Shown piece by piece: positions 15,140 through 23,848 of a stretch of 64,000 nucleotides of DNA. This DNA is from CAVXJN01 sp963773585 (GTDB lineage: Bacteria > Pseudomonadota > Gammaproteobacteria > JASBUN01). The notes beneath the pieces were generated by a model. It was given only the letters and a program-made list of their open reading frames with translations. It did no database searches and was not told the DNA's origin. Both the position numbers and the translations under genes were made by a program. Every line of letters starts with the position of its first letter. Position 1 is the first letter of the stretch. Location: assembly GCA_963773585.1 (NCBI GenBank), contig CAVZBR010000001.1:434001-498000 (forward strand), read 5' to 3'.

Positions 15140-16342
15140 ATGTTCGACGCACGCACCGGCAATGCACTATCGACTCATTCCCCTGAGGCCGCGGGCTTAT
15201 ACCAGCAAGCGATCGACTTGATACTGGGCTCGGAATCGCGTGCCGCCGAAACGCTCGACACGGCGCTTGAATTGGATAACGACTTCGCGATGGCAGCAGC
15301 TGCGCGCTATTACGTGGCGCAAGACGTTGGAGAACCTGGCGCCCAATACTACAAAGAACGCGCGGAACAAGCGGCACCCAACGCATCTGACTGGGAGCGT
15401 CAGCACATTGATGTGCTGATTGGATTGCTTGACGAGCCGGCTGCCTGCTTGGCAAAGGCAAAGGCCTACATCGAATCAACACCCGGCGATCTGTTGGTGA
15501 TATCCCAGCTCGCCGGGTATCTGTTTTTCTACGGCGGGCCGGGTAAGCTCAAGACTGTTCTGGATGTTTTCGAGTCCGTTGAACGTGCGCTGGATCATGA
15601 TTGGGCGTTTCTCGCGCGGCTGGGATTCGCGGCCAGTGAAGCCGGGCAACGCAAACGTGGACGTGAACTCATAGAGCGGGCGTTGGAAATCCGGCCCCAG
15701 GCACTTTATTCCATCCACGGTCTGGCTCATGTGCTCCACGACGAAGGAGCAGCAGTGGAGTCGGCGAAGTTGCTGCAAGACTGGCTCGCGACGCATGAAT
15801 CCGGCGCCCGTGAGGGGCAAATGTATGGTCACGTTCAATGGCACCTTGCGCTGGCGGAATGGCAAACAGGCGATCGCGAAGCCGGGATGCGACGCTACCT
15901 GGATTTTTGTGCGCCCGAGACCACAACCTGCGGTCCCATCCTTACGCTTGCCGATTGCGGTGGCTTTTTGCTGCGCGATTACCTGCACAGCGGTCAAACG
16001 AGCGCTTTGGGACACGACGTGCGCGACCATATTGAGCATGTCTGGGGAATGATCGGCCATCCTTTCATCGCGCTGCATGTGGCGGGCCTGTTCGCCGCTG
16101 CGGGAGACCGGGCCGGACTTGGAAGGTGCGAAGAAGCGATTTCGGGTTCACTCCCAGGTGAGAATCGGGGTATATCACTGGCGCTGGTATCGGCACTCAG
16201 AGGCTTTGTCGACGGCAACTATCCAGACTCAGCGCAGAAACTTGCGGCGATATCAACGCAGGCGCGGGTCGGAATAGGCGGCAGCAATGTGGAGCGAGAA
16301 CTGGTCGATTTGATTGAAGCCAGTTGCAAAGCGCGGCATTGA
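15140..16342 (+). CDS. TPR protein related to TTC38
   Basis: A 400-residue soluble helical-repeat protein. Repeated helix pairs are visible: AAETLDTALELDNDFAMAAAARY, GRELIERALEIRPQALYSIHGLAHVLHDEGAAVESAKLLQDW and MYGHVQWHLALAEWQTGDREAGMRRY. GLAHVL...HVQWHLAL matches the family of eukaryotic TTC38 and its bacterial relatives, whose function is unknown. The ATG at 15140 gives a natural start (MFDARTGNAL); in-frame starts at 15101 and 15116 are possible. It follows TrpB2 by 140 bases on the same strand and might share its transcript. Confidence 0.75.
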   Translation: MFDARTGNALSTHSPEAAGLYQQAIDLILGSESRAAETLDTALELDNDFAMAAAARYYVAQDVGEPGAQYYKERAEQAAPNASDWERQHIDVLIGLLDEPAACLAKAKAYIESTPGDLLVISQLAGYLFFYGGPGKLKTVLDVFESVERALDHDWAFLARLGFAASEAGQRKRGRELIERALEIRPQALYSIHGLAHVLHDEGAAVESAKLLQDWLATHESGAREGQMYGHVQWHLALAEWQTGDREAGMRRYLDFCAPETTTCGPILTLADCGGFLLRDYLHSGQTSALGHDVRDHIEHVWGMIGHPFIALHVAGLFAAAGDRAGLGRCEEAISGSLPGENRGISLALVSALRGFVDGNYPDSAQKLAAISTQARVGIGGSNVERELVDLIEASCKARH

Positions 16343-16429
16343 ACGCGTCACCGCCGACCGAAATCGACATCGTCGCGCGGTTGGTCCGCATACCGCGACG
16401 GGCGCCATCCAGGCAAGGCAGAGACTGAC

Positions 16430-16645
16430 ATGAACAGATTACTGGTGCTGTCGGTAATGGTGTGGTCGGTTACCGGGTGCACGCCGATGAAGTCGGTCCT
16501 GGTCATGGCACGTTCGACCGATGATTTTGTGCCGCTGCACGCATTCCCTTCGGTCCGCTACGAGCCCGGCATGGAGAGGCTTGCGGGAGATATCGCGGCC
16601 GAGGTGCCGTCCGCCGTAGCCCTGAGGGCTGGGATCGATTCGTGA
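16430..16645 (+). CDS. Small lipoprotein, possibly truncated
   Basis: A 71-residue protein with a lipoprotein signal (MNRLLVLSVMVWSVTGC, lipobox SVTGC), then SVRYEPGMERLAGDIAAEVPSAVALRAGIDS. The RYEPG...A..VA..LP.AV pattern resembles the start of a longer exported protein. The reading frame after the TGA stays open for a while without clear similarity, so the gene may be a truncated remnant. I do not recognise a function. AGACTGAC precedes the ATG, a weak ribosome site. Confidence 0.45.
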   Translation: MNRLLVLSVMVWSVTGCTPMKSVLVMARSTDDFVPLHAFPSVRYEPGMERLAGDIAAEVPSAVALRAGIDS

Positions 16646-16836
16646 AGCAAGCCGGCGGCTGACGCTCTCGCGGGCGAAACCCAACGGCCCCTTGCGCGCG
16701 GGACGGTGTATCGGTCATTCGTGCGCTCGGCGGCGAGTCGCGTTGGCTTGCAGAATGAGCTGGTGAGCTGCCCGCCGGGCCATGTGGCGGGGTGCCGTCG
16801 GCACGCGAGGTGCTTTTGAACAATTCAAAGCCCTTC

Positions 16837-17424
16837 ATGGGGAAAGCCAGGCTCGAAGCATTCAGCGACGGCGTGCTGGCGATCATCATCACCATCATGG
16901 TGCTGGAAATGAAAGTGCCCCACGTCCCCGCCGTGGACGCGCTGTGGCCGTTGATCCCGGTTTTCCTGAGTTACGTGTTGAGTTTCGTCTATCTGGGAAT
17001 TTACTGGAACAATCACCATCACATGCTGCACACCACGCGCCACGTGTCCGGCCCCATTCTGTGGGCGAACCTGCACTTGATGTTCTGGTTGTCGTTGTTT
17101 CCGTTCGTGACGGGCTGGATGGGCGAAAACCATTTCGCCGCGGCTCCGACCGCGCTGTACGGCGCGGTGTTGCTGATGGCCGCGATCGCGTATTGGATTT
17201 TGCAGCGCCTGATCATCGCGAGCCAAGGCGAGGATTCGTTGCTCGCCAAAGCCGTTGGCAACGATATCAAGGGGAAATTGTCGCCGTTGCTTTACGCTGC
17301 GGCAATTCCAGCAGCATTCTTCCAAGAATGGGTCGCAGGATTGCTGTATGTATTGGTCGCGCTGATGTGGCTGGTGCCGGATCGGCGCATCGAGCGCGCG
17401 CTCGATGAGCCCTCCGACCGCTGA
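16837..17424 (+). CDS. TMEM175-family (DUF1211) potassium channel
   Basis: A 195-residue inner-membrane protein. The signature RLEAFSDGVLAIIITIMVLE near the N-terminus is the pore-lining FSDxxxAI motif of bacterial TMEM175 channels, which conduct potassium without a classical selectivity filter. Six hydrophobic segments fit the six-helix fold. The family sequence begins at MGKARLEAFSD (ATG 16837). GTG starts at 16810 and 16792 are open but add unconserved residues. No regulatory partner is visible; the downstream methyltransferase is separated by about 130 bases. Confidence 0.85.
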   Translation: MGKARLEAFSDGVLAIIITIMVLEMKVPHVPAVDALWPLIPVFLSYVLSFVYLGIYWNNHHHMLHTTRHVSGPILWANLHLMFWLSLFPFVTGWMGENHFAAAPTALYGAVLLMAAIAYWILQRLIIASQGEDSLLAKAVGNDIKGKLSPLLYAAAIPAAFFQEWVAGLLYVLVALMWLVPDRRIERALDEPSDR

Positions 17425-17552
17425 CATACCGTTGGTGGTCGGCAGACGCCGGCGCATCCATGCCGATGTGGGCGGCGCCCGCTGCCGTGTCTCGTTGAAC
17501 GTTTTCCTACCGGGGGCTTCAGGCCGGCCCGGACGCCGAACCTGCGCGCGCC

Positions 17553-18224
17553 ATGGAGAGTGAACGCACGTTGACTCCGCGCGAGGCGCGTCGTTACTAC
17601 GATCGCTTCGGTGCCAAGCAAGACAGTCAAGGGTTCTACGAGGACCCCGCGCTTGCGATCTTGGCCGCGCAAGCCGACTTCGAGCACGCCGGACGCGTAT
17701 TCGAATTCGGGTGCGGAACTGGCAAGTTTGCCGCGCGTTTGCTGAGCGAACGATTGCCGCCGGACGCTCGATATCATGGTTGTGACATCAGTCCTGTAAT
17801 GGTCGCACTCGCCACGCAACGCCTGCGGCCCTACGCCGAGCGGGCGCAGGTTACGCAAACCGATGGCGGGATGAACTTTCCGATCGCGGACGCGTCCTGC
17901 GACCGCGTGGTTTGCAACTATGTACTCGATTTGCTGTCCGTAGACGACAGCCGCGCCCTGTTCGCCGAGGCCCGGCGCGTGCTGGTGCCGGGCGGAATGC
18001 TGTGCCTGGTGAGTCTTACCACGGGCATTACGCCTCTGTCGCGGGCGCTCACGTTTGCCTGGGGATGTGTGTTTCGCTTGCGGCCGTCGCTGGTGGGGGG
18101 ATGTCGTCCCGTTCAGCTGCATATGTATGCGGGGCAGGAACACTGGCGGCAGGAGTACTGCGACGCCGTAGTGGCCTTCGGGATCCCGTCCGAGGTACTG
18201 TTGTTGCGGCGGATTGACGAATAG
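17553..18224 (+). CDS. Class I SAM-dependent methyltransferase
   Basis: A 223-residue enzyme. The SAM-binding motif I is VFEFGCGTGKFA (about residue 50), followed by acidic loop GCDISPVMVALA, motif DRVVCNYVLDLLS, and RRVLVPGGMLCLVSL, all in Rossmann-methyltransferase order. The N-terminal REARRYYDRFGAKQDSQGFYED cap resembles small-molecule methyltransferases. The substrate is unknown. The ATG at 17553 lacks a strong ribosome site. The 289-base gap after the stop (18225-18513) holds no supported gene. Confidence 0.85.
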   Translation: MESERTLTPREARRYYDRFGAKQDSQGFYEDPALAILAAQADFEHAGRVFEFGCGTGKFAARLLSERLPPDARYHGCDISPVMVALATQRLRPYAERAQVTQTDGGMNFPIADASCDRVVCNYVLDLLSVDDSRALFAEARRVLVPGGMLCLVSLTTGITPLSRALTFAWGCVFRLRPSLVGGCRPVQLHMYAGQEHWRQEYCDAVVAFGIPSEVLLLRRIDE

Positions 18225-18513
18225 CTGCGCTGCGGTTTGGCGAAATACGCGTGCCGTTGCATTGCCTTTGGTGAGGTCGATTTAGACGCAGAGCGCAAAG
18301 CCGCTTGGGCGTGAAACGGCGGCTACGCACATCGGATCGACGATGCGGTCCTACTGTGATCATGCCACTGTGACCGTATCGCAATGACACGCGGTGTGTA
18401 GTTTCGGCTTGGCTGCGGGCGATGCAAACCACCGCGGATTCGCGTAGACCCGGGAAGCGTTCATGAACAAAATGGCGAAAGCCCCTTGAGCGAGAGGGCG
18501 CGGAGGAAACCAA

Positions 18514-19386
18514 TTGGATGCCTATTTCGAACGTCGGACCGCGTTTGCGAAGCTCCACGGGTCTGGCTGCTTCGTCATGCCCAATCCCTGGGACATCGGC
18601 ACGGCTCGGTTTCTCGCCCACCTGGGTTTTCCGGCCTTGGCGACCACCAGCGCCGGGTTCCAGTTCTCACAGGGGCAGGCGGACACGGTGTGGGGTTCGC
18701 CCCGGGACGTGATGCTTGCCCATATCGCGGAAATCGTCGCCGCGACACCCTTGCCGGTGAACGCGGATTTCCAAGCCGGGTACGCCCATGCACCGGAGGG
18801 CGTGGCGGACAACGTCAGACGCTGTGTCGCCACCGGTGTCGCCGGTCTTTCCATCGAAGATGCGACCGGCGAACCGGGCGGTCTATACGAACTGCCCCTG
18901 GCCGTGGAACGCATTCGGGCCGCGCGCCAGGCCATCGATAGTACAGGCGCCCAGGTGCTGTTGACCGCCCGTGCCGAAAGCTACCTGGTCGGCCATCCGC
19001 AGCCCCTCGGTGACGTCCTCCAGCGACTGACCGCGTATGCGGACGCCGGCGCGGACGTGTTGTTCGCCCCAGGACCCCGAACCCGGGAGGAATTGAGCGC
19101 CATCGTCCGCGCCGTGGCGCCGAAACCGGTGAACGCGATCGTTGCAGGCGACATTGGCCTGACCGTGACCGACCTGGCGCAGTTGGGCGTACGGCGCATC
19201 AGCGTCGGCTCGGCGCTGGCGCGTACCGCCTGGGGTGGCTTTATCGAGGCTGCGACCATGATCGCGGAACAGGGCAGCTTTGCGGGGCTCGCGTCCGCGG
19301 TTCCCTTCTCGGTATTGAATGGCGTGTTCGGCGTGCGGAACGACGACGAACCAAAAACGAATGCAGATGATGCCGGTGAGGAATAA
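18514..19386 (+). CDS. Isocitrate lyase / PEP mutase family protein
   Basis: A 290-residue TIM-barrel enzyme. CFVMPNPWDIGTARFL, VNADFQAGY, LSIEDATG and ARAESYL correspond to the substrate loops and metal site of the PEP mutase/isocitrate lyase superfamily, probably a carboligase or lyase on a 2-oxoacid-type substrate. The nucleophilic Cys loop (KKCGH) of true isocitrate lyases is absent. The start is TTG at 18514: GGAGGAAA lies six bases upstream, and the barrel sequence begins immediately. An ATG four bases later is in the wrong frame. It stands alone, 199 bases before the epimerase gene. Confidence 0.85.
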   Translation: MDAYFERRTAFAKLHGSGCFVMPNPWDIGTARFLAHLGFPALATTSAGFQFSQGQADTVWGSPRDVMLAHIAEIVAATPLPVNADFQAGYAHAPEGVADNVRRCVATGVAGLSIEDATGEPGGLYELPLAVERIRAARQAIDSTGAQVLLTARAESYLVGHPQPLGDVLQRLTAYADAGADVLFAPGPRTREELSAIVRAVAPKPVNAIVAGDIGLTVTDLAQLGVRRISVGSALARTAWGGFIEAATMIAEQGSFAGLASAVPFSVLNGVFGVRNDDEPKTNADDAGEE

Positions 19387-19585
19387 AGCACCGGCAACGC
19401 GCTGATGGGGATGCGTCGAATTCGGTTGTGGTCGTGGCGCCGATTGAGCAGCGTTGTGGCTGCTATCGATGATCTGAATGACGTTAGGCCATGAACGTTA
19501 TCGATGTGCCGTCCATCCGCCGCCGTTGTCACGAGGCACGTGCCGTGAGCGCTTGCGATCGCGAACGTGGCAGAGGGCTGGCTTC

Positions 19586-20332
19586 TTGACCACGAATCCA
19601 ACTGGCACGGTTTTCGTTGCCGGCGCCAGTGGCGTGGTGGGCATCCGTCTGTGCGGCTTGCTGGTTGCCGACGGTTGGTCGGTGATCGGCATGACCCGCT
19701 CGGAGGCAGGCGCGGCGCGCCTCGCCGCAATCGGTGTCGAACCTGCGGTGGTCGATGTCTACGACCTGGAGCGCCTGCGCCAAGCTGTGTGCCGGGCCCG
19801 GCCAGCAGCGGTGGTTCATCAGCTGACAGACCTGCCCGACGCGCTCGATCCGGCGCAGATGGCGGAGGCTCGGATTCGAAATGCGCGTATCCGCGATCTT
19901 GGCACGCGTAATCTCGTTGATGCCACGGTGGCCGCGGGTGCGCGGCGCATGGTCGCGCAGAGCATCGCATTCGCCTATGCGCCGGGGCCCATGCCCTACC
20001 GCGAGGACGCCCCCTTGCATATTGACGACCCGGCGCTTGGCCCCACCGCTCGCGCGGTGCACAGCCTGGAACAGCAGCTAATGGCGGCGCCTCTCGACGG
20101 CCTGGTGCTGCGCTACGGCAAATTGTATGGGCCCGGCACCGGGTTCGATTCGCCGGCGAGTGGCGGTCCGGTGCACGTGGATGCGGCCGCCGACGCGGCG
20201 CGCAAGGCGCTGGTTCAGGGGCCGCCCGGTATCTACAACATCGCTGAGGACGACGGCACGGTATCCAGCGAATCGGCGGTGACGTTGCTCGGCTGGAGAT
20301 CGACGTTTCGAATCGGCGCAGCCTTCGGCTGA
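19586..20332 (+). CDS. NAD(P)-dependent epimerase/dehydratase family protein
   Basis: A 248-residue Rossmann-fold protein of the extended short-chain dehydrogenase type. The nucleotide loop is VFVAGASGVVGIRL (GxSGxxG), followed by IGMTRS and AVVHQLTDLPD. The catalytic Tyr-Lys pair is atypical: QSIAFAYAPG is followed by the alternative RYGKLYGPGT, so activity on sugars is uncertain. The start is taken as TTG at 19586 (LTTNPTGTVFVAG), since residues upstream look unconserved. No convincing Shine-Dalgarno beyond GAGGG. The substrate cannot be named. Confidence 0.75.
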   Translation: MTTNPTGTVFVAGASGVVGIRLCGLLVADGWSVIGMTRSEAGAARLAAIGVEPAVVDVYDLERLRQAVCRARPAAVVHQLTDLPDALDPAQMAEARIRNARIRDLGTRNLVDATVAAGARRMVAQSIAFAYAPGPMPYREDAPLHIDDPALGPTARAVHSLEQQLMAAPLDGLVLRYGKLYGPGTGFDSPASGGPVHVDAAADAARKALVQGPPGIYNIAEDDGTVSSESAVTLLGWRSTFRIGAAFG

Positions 20333-20495
20333 GCGGTCTTGCCGATGGAGCGGGCGCCGCCGCGCCTGCCGCAGCTTTGCGGGCTGCCGGTCGGCGCGGG
20401 ATTTTCGGGGGCCTGGGTCCCTGGGTCCGGGGCAAACCTTTGCAACGGCAATTCTGTGGCGGTGCCGCGGACGCACTAAACTGAGCATCGAGTCC

Positions 20496-22445
20496 ATGAC
20501 GGACCGCCCGCATTCCAGCGGCCGGTGGATGGGCTCGGGCGGCGCGATGCAGGAACTTCCAAGGTGGAATACTCCCAAGGTCCCAGGCACTGGCGTGCCC
20601 GCGAGAACAGGAAGCCATGTCCTGCAAACCTTGGGCGTGGTCATCGTCGCCATCGCTGCGCTGTATTTCGGCCAGGACATCCTGATTCCGCTGGCGCTCG
20701 CCGGGCTTTTGAGCTTCGCCTTGGCGCCACTCGTGACTCGCATACGGCGCCTGGGCGTGCCACGGGCGCCGGCGGTGCTCTCGGTCACCGTGCTCGCTTT
20801 CATCGTGATCGGCGCCATCGGCGCGCTGGTGGGTAGCCAGCTCGTCAACCTCGCCCAAAACCTGCCTACCTACGAACAAAACATCCGCGCCAAAGTCATT
20901 TCGCTGCGTGCCGCCTCAGAAAACGGCAGTCCGGTGGAGCGCATTCAAGAGATGGCCCACGACCTGGGCGCCGACATTGCGGCCGGTAGCGACGCCAAGC
21001 AAGCCGCCAAATCCGGCAAGCCCCCGGCACCCGTGGTGCGCGTTGAACAGCCGGAGCCTTCGCCCTGGCAAGTGTTCACCACCGTGGCGACGCCGTTGCT
21101 CGGGCCGCTCGGTACTGCCGGTATCGTAGTCGTACTGGTGATCTTCATGCTTCTGGAGCGCGAGGATTTGCGCGACCGCATGATCCGCTTGTTCGGCCGC
21201 AACTTGTCGATCACCACCGAAGCGATGGACGATGCGGCGGGGCGTGTCAGCCGCTACCTGCTCATGCAGCTGTTCGTCAACGCCACTTATGGCATACCGA
21301 TCGGCGTCGGCTTGTACTTCATCGGCGTGCCGAATGCGGTCCTGTGGGGCGTGTTGGCGACCTTGCTGCGTTTCATTCCCTATGTCGGACCGTTCGTTGC
21401 CGCCCTGTTTCCGGTGACATTGGCGCTGGCGGTGGACTCGGGCTGGAACATGTTGTTGTGGACTCTGGCGCTGTTCGTGGTGATCGAGCTGATCAGCAAC
21501 AACTTGATCGAGCCGCGTTTGTACGGTGCCAGCACGGGCATGTCGGCGCTCGCGGTGATCGTGGCGGCAATCTTCTGGACCGTGCTCTGGGGACCGGTCG
21601 GTCTGTTCCTATCGACGCCGCTGACCGTATGTCTGGCGGTGATCGGTCGCTACGTGCCGCAACTGCACTTTCTCGACGTGGTCCTGGGCAGCGCGCCTGC
21701 ACTCACCCCGGCGGAGCGGTTTTATCAGCGCATGCTGGCCGGCGATCCGGACGAAGGCATCGAGATTGCCGAGCACTATCTCGAACAGCATACCCTCGCG
21801 GCCTTCTACGACGAGATCGTGCGCCCGGCCCTGACCTTGTCCGCTCAGGATCGACAAAGCAAGGCCCAGGCGCTGGAACGACGCGCTATCGTCATCGAAA
21901 GTTTCCTGCATGTGATTTCCGACCTTGCCGATCCCGACGATCGTGCGGAAGTGAACGATGAAATCGACGACGGCAAAGCGCCGGAACCCGGCCGTGCGGA
22001 TGGGGAAGACGAACCGTTGCGGGTGCTATGCGTCGCCGGGCGTAACGGCGTCGACCTGGCAGCCTCGGCCATCGTCGCGCAGCTGTTCGAACAGCGTGGG
22101 GTCGGCGCACAGGTGCTGAGCGCGCAACAGCTGAGCAGCCAACCCATGCGAGGGGGCGAAGCACCCGAGTGGCTGCTGATCTCCCATTTCGGCAACCCGG
22201 TATCGGGCCAAGCGCGCGCCACCATGCGTCGTCTGCGCAAAGCATATCCGAGCGCCAAGCTGGCAGTTGGTCTGTGGGCAGGACAACCGTTGGACGGGAT
22301 CACCGAATCGCCTGCGGGCCGCTTCGTCGACGTGGTTTTCAACACGACTTTTGCCGAAGCCACGGACGCAATCGCGCTCGAGTTGTTCGGCGACGGCGAC
22401 GACCGTCTCGGCGCTCCAGCCGCTCCGTCCGCGGCCCTCGCTTGA
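20496..22445 (+). CDS. AI-2E-type permease with extra C-terminal domain
   Basis: A 649-residue membrane protein. The N-terminal 350 residues carry the AI-2E (PerM/TqsA) pattern: QTLGVVIVAIAALYFGQDIL at about residue 43, paired helices, NATYGIPIGVGLYFIGVPNAVLWG and the final LSTPLTVCLAVIG. A soluble extension of about 250 residues follows, in which EDEPLRVLCVAGRNGVDLAASAIVAQLFEQRGV and later LAVGLWAGQ look like a Rossmann or B12-type alpha/beta domain. Members transport diverse solutes, not necessarily AI-2, and the substrate is unknown. Basic family length is about 350, so the extension nearly doubles it. Confidence 0.85.
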   Translation: MTDRPHSSGRWMGSGGAMQELPRWNTPKVPGTGVPARTGSHVLQTLGVVIVAIAALYFGQDILIPLALAGLLSFALAPLVTRIRRLGVPRAPAVLSVTVLAFIVIGAIGALVGSQLVNLAQNLPTYEQNIRAKVISLRAASENGSPVERIQEMAHDLGADIAAGSDAKQAAKSGKPPAPVVRVEQPEPSPWQVFTTVATPLLGPLGTAGIVVVLVIFMLLEREDLRDRMIRLFGRNLSITTEAMDDAAGRVSRYLLMQLFVNATYGIPIGVGLYFIGVPNAVLWGVLATLLRFIPYVGPFVAALFPVTLALAVDSGWNMLLWTLALFVVIELISNNLIEPRLYGASTGMSALAVIVAAIFWTVLWGPVGLFLSTPLTVCLAVIGRYVPQLHFLDVVLGSAPALTPAERFYQRMLAGDPDEGIEIAEHYLEQHTLAAFYDEIVRPALTLSAQDRQSKAQALERRAIVIESFLHVISDLADPDDRAEVNDEIDDGKAPEPGRADGEDEPLRVLCVAGRNGVDLAASAIVAQLFEQRGVGAQVLSAQQLSSQPMRGGEAPEWLLISHFGNPVSGQARATMRRLRKAYPSAKLAVGLWAGQPLDGITESPAGRFVDVVFNTTFAEATDAIALELFGDGDDRLGAPAAPSAALA

Positions 22446-22663
22446 GTTGATCCGAAGCGCAATCTTCGCCCAGGTGGATCCCAGACAGATCCCAACGTGG
22501 CGCCCGGGAGCGCCATTCCCTCCTACTGACCGTGGCCATTGCCGAAAAACGGTGATAGCGTAAACCAACCGAGAATGGGTAGCTGTAGCGTGCGGTCATT
22601 CCTTGCGGAGCTGGCCGCACCACCGCCTGATCCTCGAGTCCTCCGCGACAACCGGTTCCGATC

Positions 22664-23848
22664 ATGCGCCTGAAGGGATGGCTGTTCACACTGGCAATCG
22701 TGCTCGCCGGCGGCGTCCTCGCCTGGGCGATTCACGCAAGGCTGCAGGACTCCGGCGCAGCGAAGCCGCCGCGAGCCGAGCGAACTCGCCCGGTGCCGGT
22801 CGAAGTGGCGCAAATCGAGCGCGCCCCCATCGAGTTGCGGCGCTCGTTCACAGGTAATCTCAATGCGCACGCCGAGTTCGTGGTGGCGCCGAAAGTAAGC
22901 GGCCGCATCGATCAGTTGAACGTCGATCTCGCGGATACCGTAAAGCGCGGCCAGGTGGTGGCACGGCTCGACAACGCCGAATACGTGCAGGCGGTCAAAC
23001 AGGCTCAGGCTAACTTGGTGGTGGCCCAGGCCAATCTTGCCGAGGCCGAAAGCTTGCTGCAGATCGCCGAGCGCGAGCTGCAGCGGATCGAAAAGCTGCG
23101 TGCCCGGGGCGTGACTTCGGAATCCCAGCGCGATGTCGCCAAGGCCGACCAGCTTGCCAAGGAAGCCCACGTGCAAGTCACCAGGGCGCAGGTCGAGCGC
23201 GCACAGGCGGATCTCGAACTGGCGCGCATCCGTCTCGGTTATACCGCGGTGACCGCGGACTGGCGCGGCGGCGACGGCAAACGCACAGTGGCGGCGCGGT
23301 TGGTGGACGAAGGTGAGACCGTGTCTGCGAACACGCCTTTGCTGCGGATAGTGGAACTGGACCCGGTGACCGCGGTGTTCTTCGTCACCGAGCGCGACTA
23401 CGGGCTGTTGCAGCCGGGGCAGGAGGCGGAACTGCACACCGACGCGTTTCCCGGGGAAGCGTTCCATGGGCGTATTGTGCGCATCGCTCCGGTATTCCGC
23501 GAGAGCGCGCGTCAGGCGCAGGTGGAAATGCGGGTCGACAATCCGCAGGTGCGACTCAAGCCCGGCATGTTCGTGCGCGCCACGGTGACACTGCGACGGG
23601 TACCGGAGGCGGTCATCGTGCCCGAACAGGCGCTGGTGACTCGGGAAGGTAAAAACGGCGTGTTCATGCTCGCCGACAACGGCCGTTCGGTATCCTGGCG
23701 CGAAGTACAGGTCGGCATCCGCGATGGGGATCGGGTTCAGCTCACCGGCGAAGAACTGCAGGGCCGGGTGGTGGTGCTCGGGCAGCAACTGCTCGATGAT
23801 GGCGCCGCAGTGCTGTTGCCGCAGCAACGGGAGCAGGATCGCCCGTGA
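22664..23848 (+). CDS. RND efflux periplasmic adaptor (membrane fusion protein)
   Basis: A 394-residue adaptor that bridges the inner-membrane pump and an outer-membrane channel. One N-terminal membrane anchor (LFTLAIVLAGGVLAWAIHARL), then the lipoyl half-motif SGRIDQLNVDLADTVKRGQVVARLD, a coiled-coil hairpin rich in Ala/Glu/Gln (about residues 105-190), the second lipoyl half and the beta-barrel ending in EQALVTREGKNGVFM. The stop overlaps the GTG start of the pump gene, so the two are made together. No outer-membrane TolC-type gene is in the operon. Confidence 0.9.
   Translation: MRLKGWLFTLAIVLAGGVLAWAIHARLQDSGAAKPPRAERTRPVPVEVAQIERAPIELRRSFTGNLNAHAEFVVAPKVSGRIDQLNVDLADTVKRGQVVARLDNAEYVQAVKQAQANLVVAQANLAEAESLLQIAERELQRIEKLRARGVTSESQRDVAKADQLAKEAHVQVTRAQVERAQADLELARIRLGYTAVTADWRGGDGKRTVAARLVDEGETVSANTPLLRIVELDPVTAVFFVTERDYGLLQPGQEAELHTDAFPGEAFHGRIVRIAPVFRESARQAQVEMRVDNPQVRLKPGMFVRATVTLRRVPEAVIVPEQALVTREGKNGVFMLADNGRSVSWREVQVGIRDGDRVQLTGEELQGRVVVLGQQLLDDGAAVLLPQQREQDRP

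Noticed and set aside
18981..20879. Very long minus-strand frame of 632 codons
   Set aside because: It runs antisense through three plus-strand genes with clear motifs and is full of Arg/Pro/Ala. Typical GC-rich antisense artefact.
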